Origin: Gigaspora margarita
Lineage: Eukaryota > Glomeromycota > Glomeromycetes > Diversisporales > Gigasporaceae
Assembly (NCBI GenBank): GCA_009809945.1
Contig: WTPW01000678.1
Span: 206,335 to 270,334, forward strand
Direction: 5' to 3'
Length of the DNA stretch: 64,000 bases
This document shows positions 43,377 to 54,516 of this stretch, in pieces. The position numbers and the translations under genes are program-made. The notes below the pieces were generated by a model. It was not told the DNA's origin, did not search any database, and saw nothing but the letters and a program-made list of their open reading frames with translations. Each line of letters begins with the position of its first letter. Positions within the stretch are counted from its first letter, which is position 1.

Positions 43377-43890
43377 TATAAAGTTTAATTCAGTTCACTT
43401 TAACAATTGTGTTTCAAGAGAATTAAATTACCAGGGTGGGTATAAAGTTTGATTCTGTTTACTTTAACGTTTGTGTTTCAAAAGATTATAATTAACTATA
43501 ATCAGCATAAAGCTTAATTTATTTTATTTTAATGATTGTGTTTCAAGAAAATACTTGTACAATTAACATAATTATTTAAATTCTTTTCACTTTAATGATT
43601 ATCGAACTATTCAATTATATATTGTATCGGACAAGTAAATTAGATAGATTAAATCCAGTAATTGAAAGCCGATGACTTACCTGGCGCACGTGATTGTACT
43701 GGTCATGCATGGCATCACATGCTGCTCAGCTATCATATTCAATAAATTACCAGGGTGAATATTTACTTTAATGATTGTGTTTAGAACAATGTATTGATTA
43801 ACCATAATCATTTAATAGTTCAATAAATCACCAAGGTTCACTTTAATGATTGTGTTTCAAGACAATATATGATTAACCATAATTGTATAA
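43377..43890 (+). repeat. Degenerate tandem repeat, unit about 75-80 bp
   Basis: Units combine CACTTTAATGATTGTGTTTC, a GATTAACCATAAT word and AATAAATTACCAGGGT. About five imperfect units lie here (43377-43600 and 43737-43890), with two more at 52110-52255, in each case upstream of an F-box gene. The 43737-43890 part is collinear with 52121-52255, so it belongs to the F-box segmental duplication. Confidence 0.65.
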
Positions 43891-43918
43891 TTATTATATT
43901 TAATCGATATATGTGACC

Positions 43919-44243
43919 CAGGAATAGTGAAAAATATCAATTTATATTGATTATATGTAAATTGATATTTTTAGACCAAAATCATAGAGAAATCGATATT
44001 TTTGCAATTTTTAATGTGGTGTAACAATACACTTCGGGCAAATTTAAGAGTATAATTTGGGCCAGACAATACAAATTTGTCTAACTTGAACTGTCAGTAA
44101 GTTTTGAAAAAGTAGACTATATTGTATTACACCAAATCGTGAGTTCTAATTGGCCATTCTTGGTAAATCGATATAAATCGATATTTTTGACCATATCAAT
44201 AAATATTTTTGCCAAAACAAATCAATATTTTTCACTATCCCTG
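43919..44243. mobile_element. hAT-like MITE (CAGGRATAGTGAAAAATAT ends)
   Basis: The left end CAGGAATAGTGAAAAATATC is mirrored by ATATTTTTCACTATCCCTG. The flanks ATGTGACC (43911-43918) and ATGGGACC (44244-44251) are a target duplication with one mismatch. The interior repeats AATCGATATTTTTG words in both orientations. Confidence 0.8.
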
Positions 44244-44290
44244 ATGGGACCAACCTTAGTAGCAAAAAGGGCATTGGGCAATCACATGAT

Positions 44291-44700
44291 AGGACCCTAA
44301 ACAATCTATATGAGGTTATATTTGAGCATTATAGTAAAAAGTTTTTTGGTTAGCAGTTTTAGTTTGGTATATATTAGCTATATTTCAAACATTAGATAGT
44401 AAGTTTGGAGTCAGCTAGTTTTTTTTAAAAAAAAAACAAAAAAAAAAATAAACAAAAAAAAAACAAACACGTCTGCTTATTATTTTCACATCTCTCACTA
44501 TTTCTATTACCACATTTCAACTATAACATTTGTAAAAACTTACCTATTAGCATTCTTTTAAATATACCCTGTTTGCCCATTAGCTGTTTTCAAAATAACC
44601 TTTATATCCAATACCTACTTTTCAAATATAACCTTTTTTAAAAAAAGGCCCTCCATTAGCAATTTTTAAATATGACCTCACATAGATTGTTCGGGGTCCT
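44291..44700. mobile_element. hAT-like MITE (AGGACCCTAAACAATCTA ends)
   Basis: The left end AGGACCCTAAACAATCTATA is mirrored by ATAGATTGTTCGGGGTCCT, and the subterminal GAGGTTATATTTGAG by AAATATGACCTC. The flanks CACATGAT and CACGTGGT match at 6 of 8 positions. A long A-rich low-complexity run (about 44410-44470) lies in the middle. Confidence 0.7.
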
Positions 44701-44777
44701 CACGTGGTTGTAAGAAAATAACAATTTATGATCATCATCTGATTAATTTTAATATAAGAGACGAAAAAATTTATATA

Positions 44778-44947
44778 CATTAAAATCTCGATAAGTGCAC
44801 GCTCTTGAGACAAATATTAAGAACGTGCATTTAGAGAATAATAAGAAAAAATGAATTTATAGAGGGCATAAATATTTTTGGCAGAACTTGAGTGTGCATT
44901 TAGTGAGGGTGTGCATTTATAGAGGGTCACTTATGGAGGTTTTATTG
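44778..44947. mobile_element. Short pogo/mariner-like element
   Basis: The left end CATTAAAATCTCGATAAGTG is mirrored by CACTTATGGAGGTTTTATTG, with TA on both sides (44776-44777 and 44948-44949). Repeated GTGCATTTATAGAGGGT words lie near the right end. 170 bp, non-coding. Confidence 0.75.
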
Positions 44948-45386
44948 TACCTTTTATTAATTTTACAAACAAAAAATATTTTTAGAAATATCATAACTAT
45001 AATTATAAAATCTCAAAATCTGATTGGTTGGCTCATTGCTACCTTTTGCGACGGGTCCCATATATCAATTAATAGTTATATATCGATAATTATACTTAAA
45101 AAATTTTCTGATGAGCATGTGATACTGATATTCGCAGATATTGGGAGGGAGGGTTGGGAGGGTTTGGTCAGCAATCATTGGCATGAGGCTCAGTTGTATT
45201 TCCCATTGTCGCCTTTATTAAGTTAGTGATTACTGTTTTGTGAAAACTCATTCACATCATACTCACCTCCCGAACCGGACTTGTTCTGGTTGATGGTTCC
45301 ACGATGCGCATCAATATGCTTAGCATCTTTTCAATATGTTGGGTTTTACGATCCGAGCCAATTAATGCTTGACAGGATTTAAAAAC

Positions 45387-45487
45387 GTATGCATGACATA
45401 CTAATATATACGTAATAGTGTTACAGACAAATAATAAATAAGGAAAGAAGACAAAACAAATCGTGATAGTTTTTAAATTTTTTACAG
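45387..45487 (+). other. Possible 5' leader intron of the first F-box gene
   Basis: GTATGC at 45387, TACTAATA at 45399-45406 and TTTTTTACAG ending at 45487 resemble donor, branch site and acceptor. The acceptor lies 18 bp before the ATG. The branch-like word is unusually close to the donor, so this is tentative. The second gene has the same donor (52707) and acceptor (to 52806). The third copy has lost the T-rich part. Confidence 0.3.
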
Positions 45488-45505
45488 CGATCAATTTTCT
45501 TTCTC

Positions 45506-47188
45506 ATGGCATCAAAAATATTTATGGGCAATATGCCCGAATTAATGGAAAAAATTCTTAATAATTTAGATAAAGAAATTCGTTCATTATATTCATGTGC
45601 ACTTGTAAGTCGACATTGGTGTGAGATGTCAATTCCTATAATTTGGCGAAACCCATTTTCATTTTATGTTTTTAAACCAATGTTTATATCTATATACATT
45701 TCATCCTTTGAAGACCTTGAAGAAGATGATGTAAAATCTATTTTAAAAGAATATGGGATTCATATTAATTTTCAAAACCCTTTATTTCATTATGTGAGAT
45801 TCTTGGAAATTCTTGGTTTAGATCGCCTAAATTATGGAGTCGACCGCTGGATCAGCATTCATCTTCACGATAAAGAACAAGATATTGAACAATTAAAATA
45901 TCATGTAGCTAATTTATTGCTTAAAATATTTATCAAAGGTGGTGTTACCTTGTCAGAATTAGAATTAGATAGTCTCAACAAATTCATCGAAATTAAACCA
46001 GAGATCTTCTATTTATTGGAACAAAATATCAATTTTTTCTCAAGCATTCGTGCTCTATCCGTCTCATTAACAGCTTTAAATGAATTGAAATTTGATGATG
46101 ATTTTGAATTTATATACGGGTCTTATTGCAAAGTTCTGGTTAAATTATTAAAAGTCCTAGCAAGAAGTGTTACAAAAATTACTAACATGGAAATTACACT
46201 ATATGATTCAGATTATTTACCACAATTATGCCACGAATTGGCATTCATTATCAAATCACAAGAGCATCTTAAATATTTTGACTTTGCCTGCGCATTAGAT
46301 ACACGGCCTTGGGAATTATATGGCGTCGTTTTAGCCCTAAAAAGTCAAAAAGATAAATTAAAAGAAATTAAATTAGAAGGTTGCGCTTACAGTGCAGAGT
46401 TTGAAGTACTAAGAGATTGTGAAAATTTGGAAGTTATTCGTATCTTATATTGCAGTAATGGGATATCTACTAGATTCAATTCTAAAATCAGTATTTTAGA
46501 AATACGTACTACCGGATTGTATAACGCATCAGGTGTAGTACAAATTTTAGAAAAATCTGGTTCATCACTACAACGATTCAAACTTATCGATGATTATAGT
46601 TATTTTGAAGACGATGATGAAGACGATTATTCGATATTTAAATTTAACAAAAAAAGAGGTTTAATACAATCCCAATCGTTATTACTGGAGACACTTATGA
46701 CTTCCTGTCCAAATATTGTTTATCTTTATATTTCAGGTATTGCTAAATATTCCACTCACATCCTGAATCTTCTCAGCAACTTACAAAAACTTCAATTTCT
46801 CACCATAAGATGGAATGATGAATTTGATGATGAATCGGGACCGGGGGAAAAGGAAAAAGAAAAAAAGATGGAAGAATGTGCTAAACAATTTGCAGAAATA
46901 TTGCCACCAACATTACAATATCTTAATATAAATGAATTGTATTTGGGCTCGCACATTAATATTTTACTCGATCATTGTGATGCACCTTTAAAAAAGTTAT
47001 CAATTCGTTTGCCTTTCCATAATGAGGATGAAACAATCAATGCAATAATTAGATTTTGTATACGAAAGAAGACACTGAATTTCGTGAGTGTAAATGAAAG
47101 GGGTGGTGGGAAAAATATTGAGAAAGATTTAGAAGGATATGTTAAAGTGGTATCATTTTACTCTTATGATTTTAGTATAAATTTTTAG
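45506..47188 (+). CDS. F-box protein with LRR-like repeats, copy 1
   Basis: 560 residues, single exon. The N-terminal F-box (about residues 10-50: MPELMEKILNNLDKEIRSLY, SCALVSRHWCEMSIPIIWR) should bind Skp1 and make the protein a substrate receptor of an SCF ubiquitin ligase, by family knowledge. The remainder is a series of leucine-rich, LRR-like segments (for example LKYFDF, LKEIKLEGC, LEVIRILYC, ISILEIRTTGL, LQKLQFLTI, LQYLNINELYL) with an acidic loop around residue 375. The frame shows no lesion. It shares upstream and downstream flanks with copies at 52825 and 60921, so the duplicated unit is larger than the gene. The target protein is unknown. Confidence 0.85.
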   Translation: MASKIFMGNMPELMEKILNNLDKEIRSLYSCALVSRHWCEMSIPIIWRNPFSFYVFKPMFISIYISSFEDLEEDDVKSILKEYGIHINFQNPLFHYVRFLEILGLDRLNYGVDRWISIHLHDKEQDIEQLKYHVANLLLKIFIKGGVTLSELELDSLNKFIEIKPEIFYLLEQNINFFSSIRALSVSLTALNELKFDDDFEFIYGSYCKVLVKLLKVLARSVTKITNMEITLYDSDYLPQLCHELAFIIKSQEHLKYFDFACALDTRPWELYGVVLALKSQKDKLKEIKLEGCAYSAEFEVLRDCENLEVIRILYCSNGISTRFNSKISILEIRTTGLYNASGVVQILEKSGSSLQRFKLIDDYSYFEDDDEDDYSIFKFNKKRGLIQSQSLLLETLMTSCPNIVYLYISGIAKYSTHILNLLSNLQKLQFLTIRWNDEFDDESGPGEKEKEKKMEECAKQFAEILPPTLQYLNINELYLGSHINILLDHCDAPLKKLSIRLPFHNEDETINAIIRFCIRKKTLNFVSVNERGGGKNIEKDLEGYVKVVSFYSYDFSINF

Positions 47189-48234
47189 TTAATGTATTCA
47201 ATCACAACAATTTTCTTTTGCACAAATAAAAATTAGATAACAATATTAAAATAAACTTTTAAGTTTATTAATACTTACTATCGCATAATCTCTCTAATTT
47301 CATTTCATTTGCGTTAAGTAGTTAAGCGTTACTTAGATTTTTTATAAACATTATTGAGTAAAACAACTTAGTCAAGCTGATCGAATGTTCGAATGTTACA
47401 AATTTTTGTAACTCTACCAACTAGTTGAAATTATATTTAAGCAAAGTTGACTGTAATTAGTATTAAAATCGGAATTTTACAAGGGATTGTTTTTTTTTTT
47501 TAGAACATGAAAGCTGTTTTCTTTTTTTATAATTTTTACGTTACATCTTGAGACTTGACTTGCAGATGATGCTTACATACTTCAATTAAAACCTGGAAGA
47601 GAATTATGGTGCATACTATCTTTATTATTTGTAAGGATGGGCCACTACGAAAGCTACACAGAGTTTTTGAGCTATTATGCAGTGAAATTTTTATAATTCA
47701 AGCCAGACAGACATAATTTTAGCTAGATTGCATAATGACTTCAATGTAGATACCCGAATTACGACTACTGAGAATATTCATGTAGTTAGCAAAGTCATAT
47801 TTTTAAATGCTGAAATACTGTATATTAGATCACAAATGCAGCTATAAAAATAAATATTTTTTTTATATACTGCGCAGTTTGTGCAAGTTGCGCAGTAGAA
47901 TAAAAAAAACCTCGATTTTCCCGTCACGTACGTACGTGCGTTCTGATAAAGACATACAATTTGATCATCAAAAAGTGTAATACATCATTTGAAAATTTTC
48001 AGAAAAAAAAAAAAGTAATTTCTTTATAAAATTATAATGATGAAATTTTGTCGTGACGGAAACTTTTTATGAGATTAAGTTCGATACATTAAAATTTAAA
48101 ATCAGTACAGTATTTGCGAATTTTTATTTAACAGTATTCATATTATAATTTACTATATTAAATCATAATATGATTTATTGCACTTCATCAGGAAGTTGTC
48201 TTTACATAAAGCTATGTAAAAATTTTACTTAAAT
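47189..48234. other. 3' flank shared with the second F-box copy
   Basis: No gene is seen. The segment is collinear with 54517-55770 (shared words CAAGCTGATCGAATGTTCG, GGATGGGCCACTACGAAAGC, CCTCGATTTTCCCGTCAC) up to about 48195, and partly with 58600-59270 in inverted orientation. Confidence 0.7.
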
Positions 48235-48640
48235 TATATTTAAAAATTTTACATCTATCAACCCAATGTAGACTTACATAGCATAATTATACATGAATAT
48301 AAGTTTAAATAATATTTATTTAACAATTTATAACAACATTTAAAATATAAAAAAAAAATGTGTTAAAAAGTCAAATAAGTAAAATGTTAGAATAAAAATA
48401 AAAAGTTATAATTAAAGTTTGAGTTAGAATTAGAGTTGGGGTTAGGGTAAATTATGAGAGGAGCATTTTTAATCAGAAATACAACAGCGGTTACCCTAGT
48501 AAAATTTTGAGATATCGACTATTTCTTCCTTAAAATTTATATAAAATTTATTTAAATTTATTATAAATTATATATCTGATATATATAATTTACTAATATA
48601 TAGCATTTAAATAAATTTTTATCTAAATTTTATGATATAT
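48235..48640. repeat. Dispersed repeat with telomere-like word
   Basis: Collinear with about 57985-58400: CCAATGTAGACTTACATAGC, ATGTTAGAAT, GAATTAGAGTTGGGGTTAGGG, then GTTACCCTAGTAAAATTTT. A third partial copy lies around the MITE at 24484. The left part contains a short palindrome (GTAGACTTAC and GTAAGTCTAC) in the second copy. Confidence 0.65.
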
Positions 48641-48650
48641 AAAAAGTTAT

Positions 48651-49206
48651 CATATGGGCTGATCCACGGAATTGCCGATATCCCTTGGTCTACCGGCCCA
48701 TTTAGGATAATTTAGCTACCAAAATGTTTGTTTCAGTGAGACGATTATAATGAGCCCAAGATCGTTAAAATCCAATCACAGGATCCCAAGAACGTTCAAG
48801 TTTAATAGTACTTTTAGAATCATCTCATAAGATGATTCCAGCAAGTCCAAAATCATTTAACCCAATCACAGGTTCCTGAGATCGTTAAGGATCAGTATGA
48901 TGTAGACAATCAATTGAGAAATGGGTTTCATATATAAAAGCATTTCTCAGTTGATTGTCTACATCGTACTGATCCTTAATGATCTCAGGATCCTGTGATC
49001 AGATTAAATGATTTTGGGCTTGTTGGAATTGCCTCATTGAGACAATTCTATTAAACTTGAACGTTCTTGGGATCCTGTGAATGGATTTTAACGATCTTGG
49101 GCTCATTAGAATCGTCTCACCGAAATGAACATTTTAGTAGCTAAATTATCCTAAGTGGACTGGTAGATCAAGGTTATCAGCAATTCCATGAATCAGCTCA
49201 TATGTA
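48651..49206. repeat. Long near-perfect palindrome (fold-back element), about 555 bp
   Basis: The left arm starts CATATGGGCTGATCCACGG and the right arm ends CATGAATCAGCTCATATG. The arms match through CAGTGAGACGATTATAATGAG, CAATCACAGGATCC and GATCGTTAAGGATCAGTA up to a loop near 48915-48945. Total arm length is about 265 bp. Fragments of the same sequence are in the element at 63211-63954 (about 63530-63620). Transcription would give a long hairpin RNA. Confidence 0.85.
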
Positions 49207-49384
49207 TTTATAATATATAAAAATTATAAATATATAAAATTTATGTAAAATTTATTTAGATATTTATAATATATAAAGTTACTTAATTATAATACATAAA
49301 ATTCATAAATATATAACATTTATATAAGTTTTTTATAAAATTATTATTAAATAAATTTTACATAAATTCTATATTGAATCATAT

Positions 49385-49618
49385 ATAAAATAGAAAAGGG
49401 ACAACTTATTTTTAGTAATTTTTTTTTAAGTTTTAAATTAAAATATCTTTACAACTACCAAATCAAAACTTAATAAATTTTTTTTAATTCTATAGCTACA
49501 TAAATTAAAATAAATAAATTTATTAAATTTAATTAAGTAGTTGTTAAGTTATTTTAACTTAAAGTTGAAAAAACTTTACTTAGAAAAAATTTTCCCTTTT
49601 CTATTGATGTTCCCCATA
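49385..49618. mobile_element. Fold-back MITE, relative of 11422-11670
   Basis: AATAGAAAAGGGACAACTTA at the left is mirrored by AAAATTTTCCCTTTTCTATTG at the right in two parts. The core resembles 11422-11670 (TTTAATTCTATAGCTACATA). The terminal bases are not well defined. Confidence 0.6.
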
Positions 49619-50833
49619 TATAATTTATATATAGTATTTTATATAATATTTATATAAAGTTGTACATCTATGTAAATTTTATAAAAATTTATAAAAATTT
49701 ACTTGCTGATGTCATAATGATCAGAATATTTACATGAGCTAACTCAAAGTTACTTTGTATTGTAACAATTAGGTTTAAATTTAAATTAAAGTTTTCAAAT
49801 TACTAAATATTTATGATTTAAATTATATATTCAGAGAGATATTTATATTAGTAATGTAACCTGTCAAAAATTATGGATGTGCCAAATAACCAATTTGAGA
49901 ATAATAAAAGTGAAGGTTGCTTACAATCATAGCAATAAATAAGTTCTTAATGATTAAAAATAATTATAATCTTCATTTATTGAGCGCAGACAACTCAAAG
50001 ATGATTTTTCAAGATTAATTTGGCCACTACTTGCAAATGGAGCCAAAAATCTCCTTTTGCTAAGAGGATTTTCAATCATTTTATTGATTATTTTTTTATT
50101 GAGCTTTTCCTGATTTTGATTACTAAAATAACAGCAGAAAAATCAACTACAATACAAAGTTTTGAAAACATGAATGAACTTTCTATGTCTAGTAAATTAT
50201 TTTATAAACTTAGATCATATGTAGATTGAATGATGCTAAAAAAAAAATGAATATATACTTTTTTATATTACAGCTCTTTTATTTACTTATGATTATCCTT
50301 TTATTCTAAAATGTTTATTTTCATATTGTAAGTGGTTATTTTGTTTAAATCCAATAATCATATTATGGTATAAATATATCTAATAATTAGCTAATCAAGG
50401 AAATCATACATGTTACCAATATTTGTCATCTTACAATACAATTCCAAATTAAAAACATATATGATTTTTTTTCAACAAATAAAACTTTATACTAAATAGC
50501 ATTAATTATTTTTTGAAAAAATAGTTTAAATTTTATTAAAATTATTAATAATAAATAACTTTTTATATTATTTATTAGAGTCTGGACCATTACTAATTAA
50601 AAATGCTCAAATATATTAAATGGTATTTACACAACTTAGAACTAAAAATAATGCTAGTAATTTATATACCAGTTTTGTTATACCAAGTAATCAATTATAT
50701 ATTTAGTAATTGAGCAAATACTGTGTATTCTTATAACTTTATAAACATTTATAAACATTTTCAAATAGTAACCTGTCTATTTTATTTTCTAAGGTTGCAA
50801 TTTCTTTGATTTACGTAACATATTCAAAATGTA
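49619..50833. other. A+T-rich region with short unassigned frames
   Basis: A 19-codon ATG frame at 49873 and a 69-codon frame at 50020-50229 (with SFENMNELSMSSKLFYKLRS at its end) could be exons of one intron-containing gene with the segment at 51395, but no convincing splice pairing was found. Confidence 0.3.
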
Positions 50834-50986
50834 ATGTCACCAAAATTTCAAGATCTATTAGGATTTCATATATTAATCCTATTATACGTAAGCATAATCA
50901 ATAAAAACATTTTTTATTTCTTTTTTAATGAACTTCAATATCCTTTTTTCAGATTTAATGAAACTTCAATATCCTTTTTTTTAGAA

Positions 50987-51090
50987 TCAATACCTATTTC
51001 TACCCTTAATGTCGTCTCCAGCTATGGTTTTATGTCTCTAATGGCAATAGGACTACAAAATTATGTAGTTAATATACAGCCTGAACAAAA
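50987..51090 (+). CDS. Possible internal exon of an unknown gene
   Basis: A 104-bp open segment sits between an acceptor-like TTTTTTTTAG and a donor-like GTGAAT and encodes SIPISTLNVVSSYGFMSLMA. The frame does not join in phase to the exon-like segment at 51395, so a further exon would be needed or the call is wrong. Confidence 0.25.
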
Positions 51091-51394
51091 GTGAATATTT
51101 TTATTAATTATAATAATTATAATCAATTCAATAATAATATTCTAATATACAGTAGTCTTAGTTCAAGAACTGTAAATTAGTATAACATTATGATCTATAT
51201 TATTTTTGCATAATTTAAAAGATACTGCAATTTTTTTTAAATCTAATAGTTATTAAGTACTTTTGTTTTACTAGTAAGTTAATGGACTATTTCAGTGGAG
51301 ATATATGTTTTTTGGTTCAATAATAAACAAAATATTTTGTTCTTTTAAAATTTCTAATAAGTTTTGAATATTAATTTAAATTTTGTATAATTAG

Positions 51395-51663
51395 GTATTA
51401 ATAAAATTACTCCATTTGGCTGTGTACTAAAATGTCCATGTTTTCGTCACAATGCTTGTAAAAAATTTAGATCAACTTTCCCTGTAATTCCTTATGCAAA
51501 CAATTCTGAAACCCAGATAAATATTTTACAATTGTATAATGGACTTAATGCTTTAAAAATAATTTTAAAAGAACATATAGTTGATGTTGATTACTTGCAA
51601 GATGATGTTGCTAAACAAGAAAATAATGACATGATGAGCAGAAACATTTATGATTACACGTAG
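51395..51663 (+). CDS. Exon-like segment with Cys-rich motif, unknown protein (partial)
   Basis: After an acceptor-like ATAATTAG an 88-codon open segment runs to a TAG at 51661. It starts ITPFGCVLKCPCFRHNACKK, where four Cys and one His (C-x3-C-x-C-x2-H-x2-C) could bind a metal. The rest is rich in Asn, Asp and Leu and predicted helical (ILQLYNGLNALKIILKEHIV). The first exon is not identified. Codon usage looks like coding sequence against a very A+T-rich background, which is the main support. Confidence 0.4.
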
Positions 51664-51750
51664 ATAATAGGTAGAATTTCTTTAATAATAGTATAATGTA
51701 ATTACTTTAAATAATTATAATTCTTTTTTAATAATATATTGTAGTTATGA

Positions 51751-51781
<31 letters not shown>

Positions 51782-52109
51782 CAAAGTGCTTATTTAGAAG
51801 AGTTAAATATGAGCATTTTATATTGAATATTAAATGCCTGTGTGGTATTCTACATTACATATATAGAAAAAAAAAGGTAGAGCTTTGCATTAATACTTAT
51901 CATTATGGTCCACAAAAAAACATTGTGATTTAATTAGACAGTTGACCTGTATTAGCTTAATGTTAAGCCAATCTTCAAATTTATAATTTGATTGGAAATT
52001 GTTTTTTTTTGTGAATTTTTTTAAAAGTAAAAGAGAAAAATCTAGCCTATTTTATAGTAAGTCGATCCAAGAATATCTTAACGACTTGCCAAGTACTTAA
52101 CTGTGATTA
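51664..52109. other. Intergenic with T/A homopolymer pair
   Basis: No gene is seen. A run of about 14 T followed by about 20 A (51748-51780) can form a perfect hairpin. Confidence 0.4.
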
Positions 52110-52255
52110 TTTAATTGGTCAATAAATTACCAGGGTGAATATCCACTTTAATGATTGTGTTCAGAACAATGAATGATTAACCATAATCATTTAATAGTTC
52201 AATAAATTACCAGGGTTCACTTTAATGATTATGTAATATATGATTAACCATAATA
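52110..52255 (+). repeat. Second copy of the 75-80 bp tandem repeat
   Basis: Two units (AATTACCAGGGTGAATATCC... and AATTACCAGGGTTCACTTTA...) are collinear with 43737-43890, marking the left edge of the segment duplicated with the second F-box gene. Confidence 0.7.
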
Positions 52256-52260
52256 ATCTA

Positions 52261-52493
52261 TGGGCTGCCGCCAATAGAAATAAGGCAGATTGACGTTTTT
52301 AAAAAAATTAATGCCTTTACTTTCACAGCTAATATCTCAATGAATTGAAATGATCTAATATTCATAAGAAAGCTTAGATCGTAAGCTTTCTTTTGACTAT
52401 TAAATCATCAAGATAGATTCAATATTCATTGAGATATGAGCTGTGAAAGTAAAGCTATTAATTTTTTTAAATGTCGATCTGCCTTATTTCTAT
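52261..52493. mobile_element. Fold-back MITE in the upstream flank of F-box copy 2
   Basis: AATAGAAATAAGGCAGATTG at the left is mirrored by GATCTGCCTTATTTCTAT at the right. The arms extend through CTTTACTTTCACAGCT and ATATCTCAATGAAT, so nearly the whole 230 bp forms a hairpin. The terminus TGGGCTGCCGCC resembles the 341-bp MITE family at 26428. The first F-box copy lacks it at the collinear place. Confidence 0.75.
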
Positions 52494-52824
52494 ATAATCG
52501 ATATATGGGGCCCCGTAGCAAAAGGCGGTGCATTTCCTTTAGTCATTACTGTTTGTGAAAATCATACTCACCTCCCTTGATTATCCGGACTTGTTCTGGT
52601 TGATGGTTCCACAATGCGCATCATCATGCTTAGCATCTTTTCAATATGTTGAGTTTTACAATAAAAATTGATTCAAACCAATTAATGCTTGACAGGATTT
52701 AAAAACGTATGCATGACATGCAAATACATACGTAATAGTGCTACAGACAAATAAAAATAAGGAAAGAAGACAAAACAAATCGTGATAGTTCTTCAATTTT
52801 TTACAGAGATCAATTTTCTTTCTC

Positions 52825-54516
52825 ATGGCATCAAAAATATTTATGGGCAATATGCCCGAATTAATGGAAAAAATTCTTAATAATTTAGATAAAGAAATTC
52901 ATTCATTATATTCATGTGCACTTGTAAGTCGACATTGGTGTGAGATGTCAATTCCTATAATTTGGCGAAACCCATTTATATTTTATGTTTTTAAACCAAT
53001 ATTTATATCTATATACATTTCTTCCTTTGAAGACCTTGAAGACGATATAAAATCTATTTTAAAAGAATATGGGATTAATATTAATTTTCAAAAACCTTTA
53101 TTTTGTTATGTGAGATTCTTGGAAATTCTTAGCTTAGATCGCCTAAATTATGGAGCGGACCGCTGGATCAGCTTTCATCTTCATGATAAAGAACAAGATA
53201 TTGAACAATTAAAGTATCATGTAGCTAATTTATTGCTTAAAATATTTATCAAAGGTGGTGCTACCTTATCAAAATTAGAATTAAATAGTCTCAACGAATT
53301 CATCGAAATTAAACCAGAGATCTTTTATTTATTGGAACAAAATATCAATTTTTTCTCAAGGATTCGTGTTCTATCCATCTCATTAACAGCTTTAGATGAA
53401 TTGAAAGATGATGATGATTTTGAATTTATATACGGGTCTTATTGCCAAATTCTGGTTAAAATATTAAAACTCTTGGCAAAAAATGTTACAAAAATTACTA
53501 ACATTAGTGTTGCACTATACGATTCAGATTATTTATCACAATTATGCCACGAATTGGCATTCATTATCAAATCACAAGAGCATCTTAAATATTTTAACTT
53601 TGCCTGCATATTATATACACGACCTTTGGAATTATATGGCATCGTTTTAGCCCTAAAAAGTCAAAAGGAGACATTAAAAGAAATTAGATTAGAAGGTTGC
53701 GCTTACAGTAAAGAATATGAAGCACTAAGAGATTGTGAAAATTTGGATGTTATTCGTATCTTACATTGCAATAATGTAATATTTACTACATTCAATTCTA
53801 AAATCAGTATTTTAGAAATATATACTTCAGGATTGTATAACGCATCAGGTGTAGTACATATTTTAAAAAAATCCGGTTCATCACTACAACGATTCAAACT
53901 TATCGATGAAAATAGTTATTTTGATGATGAAGACGATGATGAAGACGAAGACAACTATTCGATATTTAAATTTAACCAAAAAAGATGTTTAATAAAATCC
54001 CAATTGTTATTACTGGAGACACTTATGACTTCATGTCCAAATATTGTTTGTCTCTGTATTTCAGGTATTGCTAAATATTCTACTCACATCCTGAATCTTC
54101 TCAGCAGCTTACAAAAACTTCAATTTCTCACCATAAGTTGGAATAATGAATTTGATGATGATGATGAATCGGAACCGGGAGAAAAAGAAAAAAAGACGGA
54201 AGCATGTGCTAAACAATTTGCAGAAATATTGCCACCAACATTACAATATCTTAATATAAATCAATTGTATTTGGGCTCGCACATTAATATTTTACTCGAT
54301 CATTGTGATGCACCTTTAAAAAAGTTATCAATTCATTTGCCTTCCCATAATGAGAGCGAAACAATCAATGCAATAATTAGATTTTGTATACGAAAGAAGA
54401 CCCTGAATTTCGTGAGTGTAAATGAAGGGTATCGTGGGAAAAATATTGAGAAAGATTTAGAAGGATATGTTAAAGTGGTATCATGTTACTCTTATGATTT
54501 TAGTGTAAATATTTAG
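52825..54516 (+). CDS. F-box protein with LRR-like repeats, copy 2
   Basis: 563 residues, single exon, closely similar to copy 1 over its whole length. The F-box is nearly unchanged (residues 10-50). Differences concentrate in the LRR-like part (for example EYEALRDCENLDVIRI against EFEVLRDCENLEVIRI) and in the acidic loop, which is longer here (DDEDDDEDEDNYS). The open frame, preserved over 1.7 kb despite these changes, suggests that both copies have been under constraint. A presumed SCF substrate receptor with unknown target. Confidence 0.85.
   Translation: MASKIFMGNMPELMEKILNNLDKEIHSLYSCALVSRHWCEMSIPIIWRNPFIFYVFKPIFISIYISSFEDLEDDIKSILKEYGININFQKPLFCYVRFLEILSLDRLNYGADRWISFHLHDKEQDIEQLKYHVANLLLKIFIKGGATLSKLELNSLNEFIEIKPEIFYLLEQNINFFSRIRVLSISLTALDELKDDDDFEFIYGSYCQILVKILKLLAKNVTKITNISVALYDSDYLSQLCHELAFIIKSQEHLKYFNFACILYTRPLELYGIVLALKSQKETLKEIRLEGCAYSKEYEALRDCENLDVIRILHCNNVIFTTFNSKISILEIYTSGLYNASGVVHILKKSGSSLQRFKLIDENSYFDDEDDDEDEDNYSIFKFNQKRCLIKSQLLLLETLMTSCPNIVCLCISGIAKYSTHILNLLSSLQKLQFLTISWNNEFDDDDESEPGEKEKKTEACAKQFAEILPPTLQYLNINQLYLGSHINILLDHCDAPLKKLSIHLPSHNESETINAIIRFCIRKKTLNFVSVNEGYRGKNIEKDLEGYVKVVSCYSYDFSVNI

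Noticed and set aside
44408..44475. Poly(A) tail of a retroposon
   Set aside because: The A-rich run is in the middle of a hAT-like MITE and has no direct repeats or body attached.
46387..46581. 64-codon minus-strand frame also found at 53703-53897 and 59867-60061
   Set aside because: It is antisense to the same segment of all three F-box copies; its conservation follows from the sense protein.
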